Below are positions 63,711-64,000 of a stretch of DNA of 64,000 nucleotides, in pieces; position 1 is the stretch's first letter; each line of letters starts with the position of its first letter. Origin of the DNA: Aestuariispira ectoiniformans (lineage in GTDB: Bacteria; Pseudomonadota; Alphaproteobacteria; UBA8366; Aestuariispiraceae); assembly GCF_025136295.1 (NCBI RefSeq), contig NZ_CP062788.1, forward strand, positions 1,302,001-1,366,000, given 5' to 3'. The position numbers were made by a program, and so were the translations under genes. The notes below the pieces were generated by a model, which worked only from the letters and a program-made list of their open reading frames with translations, did not search any database and had not been told where the DNA came from.

Positions 63711-64000
63711 GTGGTTGGTTTTCCCGGCTGAAGGCCGGTCTGTCCAAATCCTCAAGCAAGATCGTTGGCGGCATCGCCGATGTCATCAAAAAGCGCAAGC
63801 TGGACGATGAGGCGCTGGAAGAACTGGAAGAGGTTCTGATCACCGCCGATATGGGCCCGGCGACGGCGGCCAAGCTGACGGCGGCGCTGGCCAAATCCCG
63901 CTTTGACAAGGAAGTCACGGACGAGGAAGTACGTGGTGCGCTGGCCGAGGAAATCGCCACGATCCTGGAGCCGGTTGCCAAGCCGCTGGAAATTAATAGC
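63707..64000 (+). CDS. ftsY: Signal recognition particle receptor FtsY (partial, cut by window edge)
   Basis: Membrane-associated GTPase receptor for Ffh. Only the first 98 codons are present: MSGWFSRLKAGLSKSSSKI followed by the N-domain helices (LDDEALEELEEVLITADMGPATAAKL), characteristic of FtsY. There is no long acidic A domain, as usual in alphaproteobacteria with short FtsY. Its ATG overlaps the mtaB stop, and the GTPase domain lies beyond the window. Confidence 0.95.
   Translation, partial: MSGWFSRLKAGLSKSSSKIVGGIADVIKKRKLDDEALEELEEVLITADMGPATAAKLTAALAKSRFDKEVTDEEVRGALAEEIATILEPVAKPLEINS

Overview
The window looks like an ordinary chromosomal stretch of a moderately GC-rich alphaproteobacterium, most likely a free-living, motile, heterotrophic member of the Rhodospirillales or a neighbouring order. 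This rests on the order ffh-rpsP-rimM-trmD-rplS-leuC-leuD followed by leuB and asd, the dapF-mtaB-ftsY overlap cluster, an MmcB-type protein, and two TRAP/ABC solute-uptake systems. The taxonomic guess is inference from gene content only. No tRNA, rRNA, CRISPR array, transposase or phage gene was seen.

Layout. 1-2625 (minus): a polar amino-acid ABC importer (ATPase, binding protein, two permeases, the last cut by the window edge). 3038-18124 (plus): a complete type I secretion locus with a TolC-like outer-membrane channel, a roughly 3000-residue VCBS/RTX surface protein, a LapB-type ABC exporter with a degenerate C39 domain, and an HlyD adaptor. 18176-20141: a tiny hypothetical gene, an amidase and apt. 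20229-24043: an Mla/MCE lipid-transport operon whose permease carries its own STAS-like domain. 24044-27271: a LysR regulator, a class III aminotransferase and a BKACE enzyme, probably a catabolic operon. 27664-32042: a TAXI-type TRAP importer with a universal stress protein. 32179-41613: hldE, an ArsR-rhodanese regulator facing a DUF2938 membrane gene across a clear inverted-repeat operator, mmcB, a c-di-GMP phosphodiesterase, an AsmA-like protein, a chemoreceptor and a FliL-like membrane protein. 41918-44010: the glutathione-dependent formaldehyde pathway (class III alcohol dehydrogenase and S-formylglutathione hydrolase). 44069-49438 (minus): TPR glycosyltransferase-like protein, asd, a DUF2238 protein, a GST and leuB. 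49771-53377: a second chemoreceptor and a phytase-like lipoprotein. 53448-59475 (minus): leuD, a small unknown gene, leuC, rplS, trmD, rimM, rpsP and ffh. 59687-64000: a PLP dehydratase, an FMN-binding protein, dapF, mtaB and the start of ftsY.

The most interesting signal is upstream of asd. A 47-codon open frame too short for routine gene calling has a good ribosome-binding site and ends in a run of threonine and lysine codons. Two bases after its stop begins a segment that can pair with the ascending side of a strong rho-independent terminator lying between the leader and asd. This has every part of a ribosome-mediated attenuator tuned to end products of the aspartate pathway. Other points of note are the mosaic of near-identical 909-bp repeats in the giant adhesin, the ArsR-rhodanese/DUF2938 pair with its operator, the aminotransferase-BKACE operon behind a perfect 17-bp palindrome, and a 61-residue unknown gene translationally coupled between leuC and leuD.
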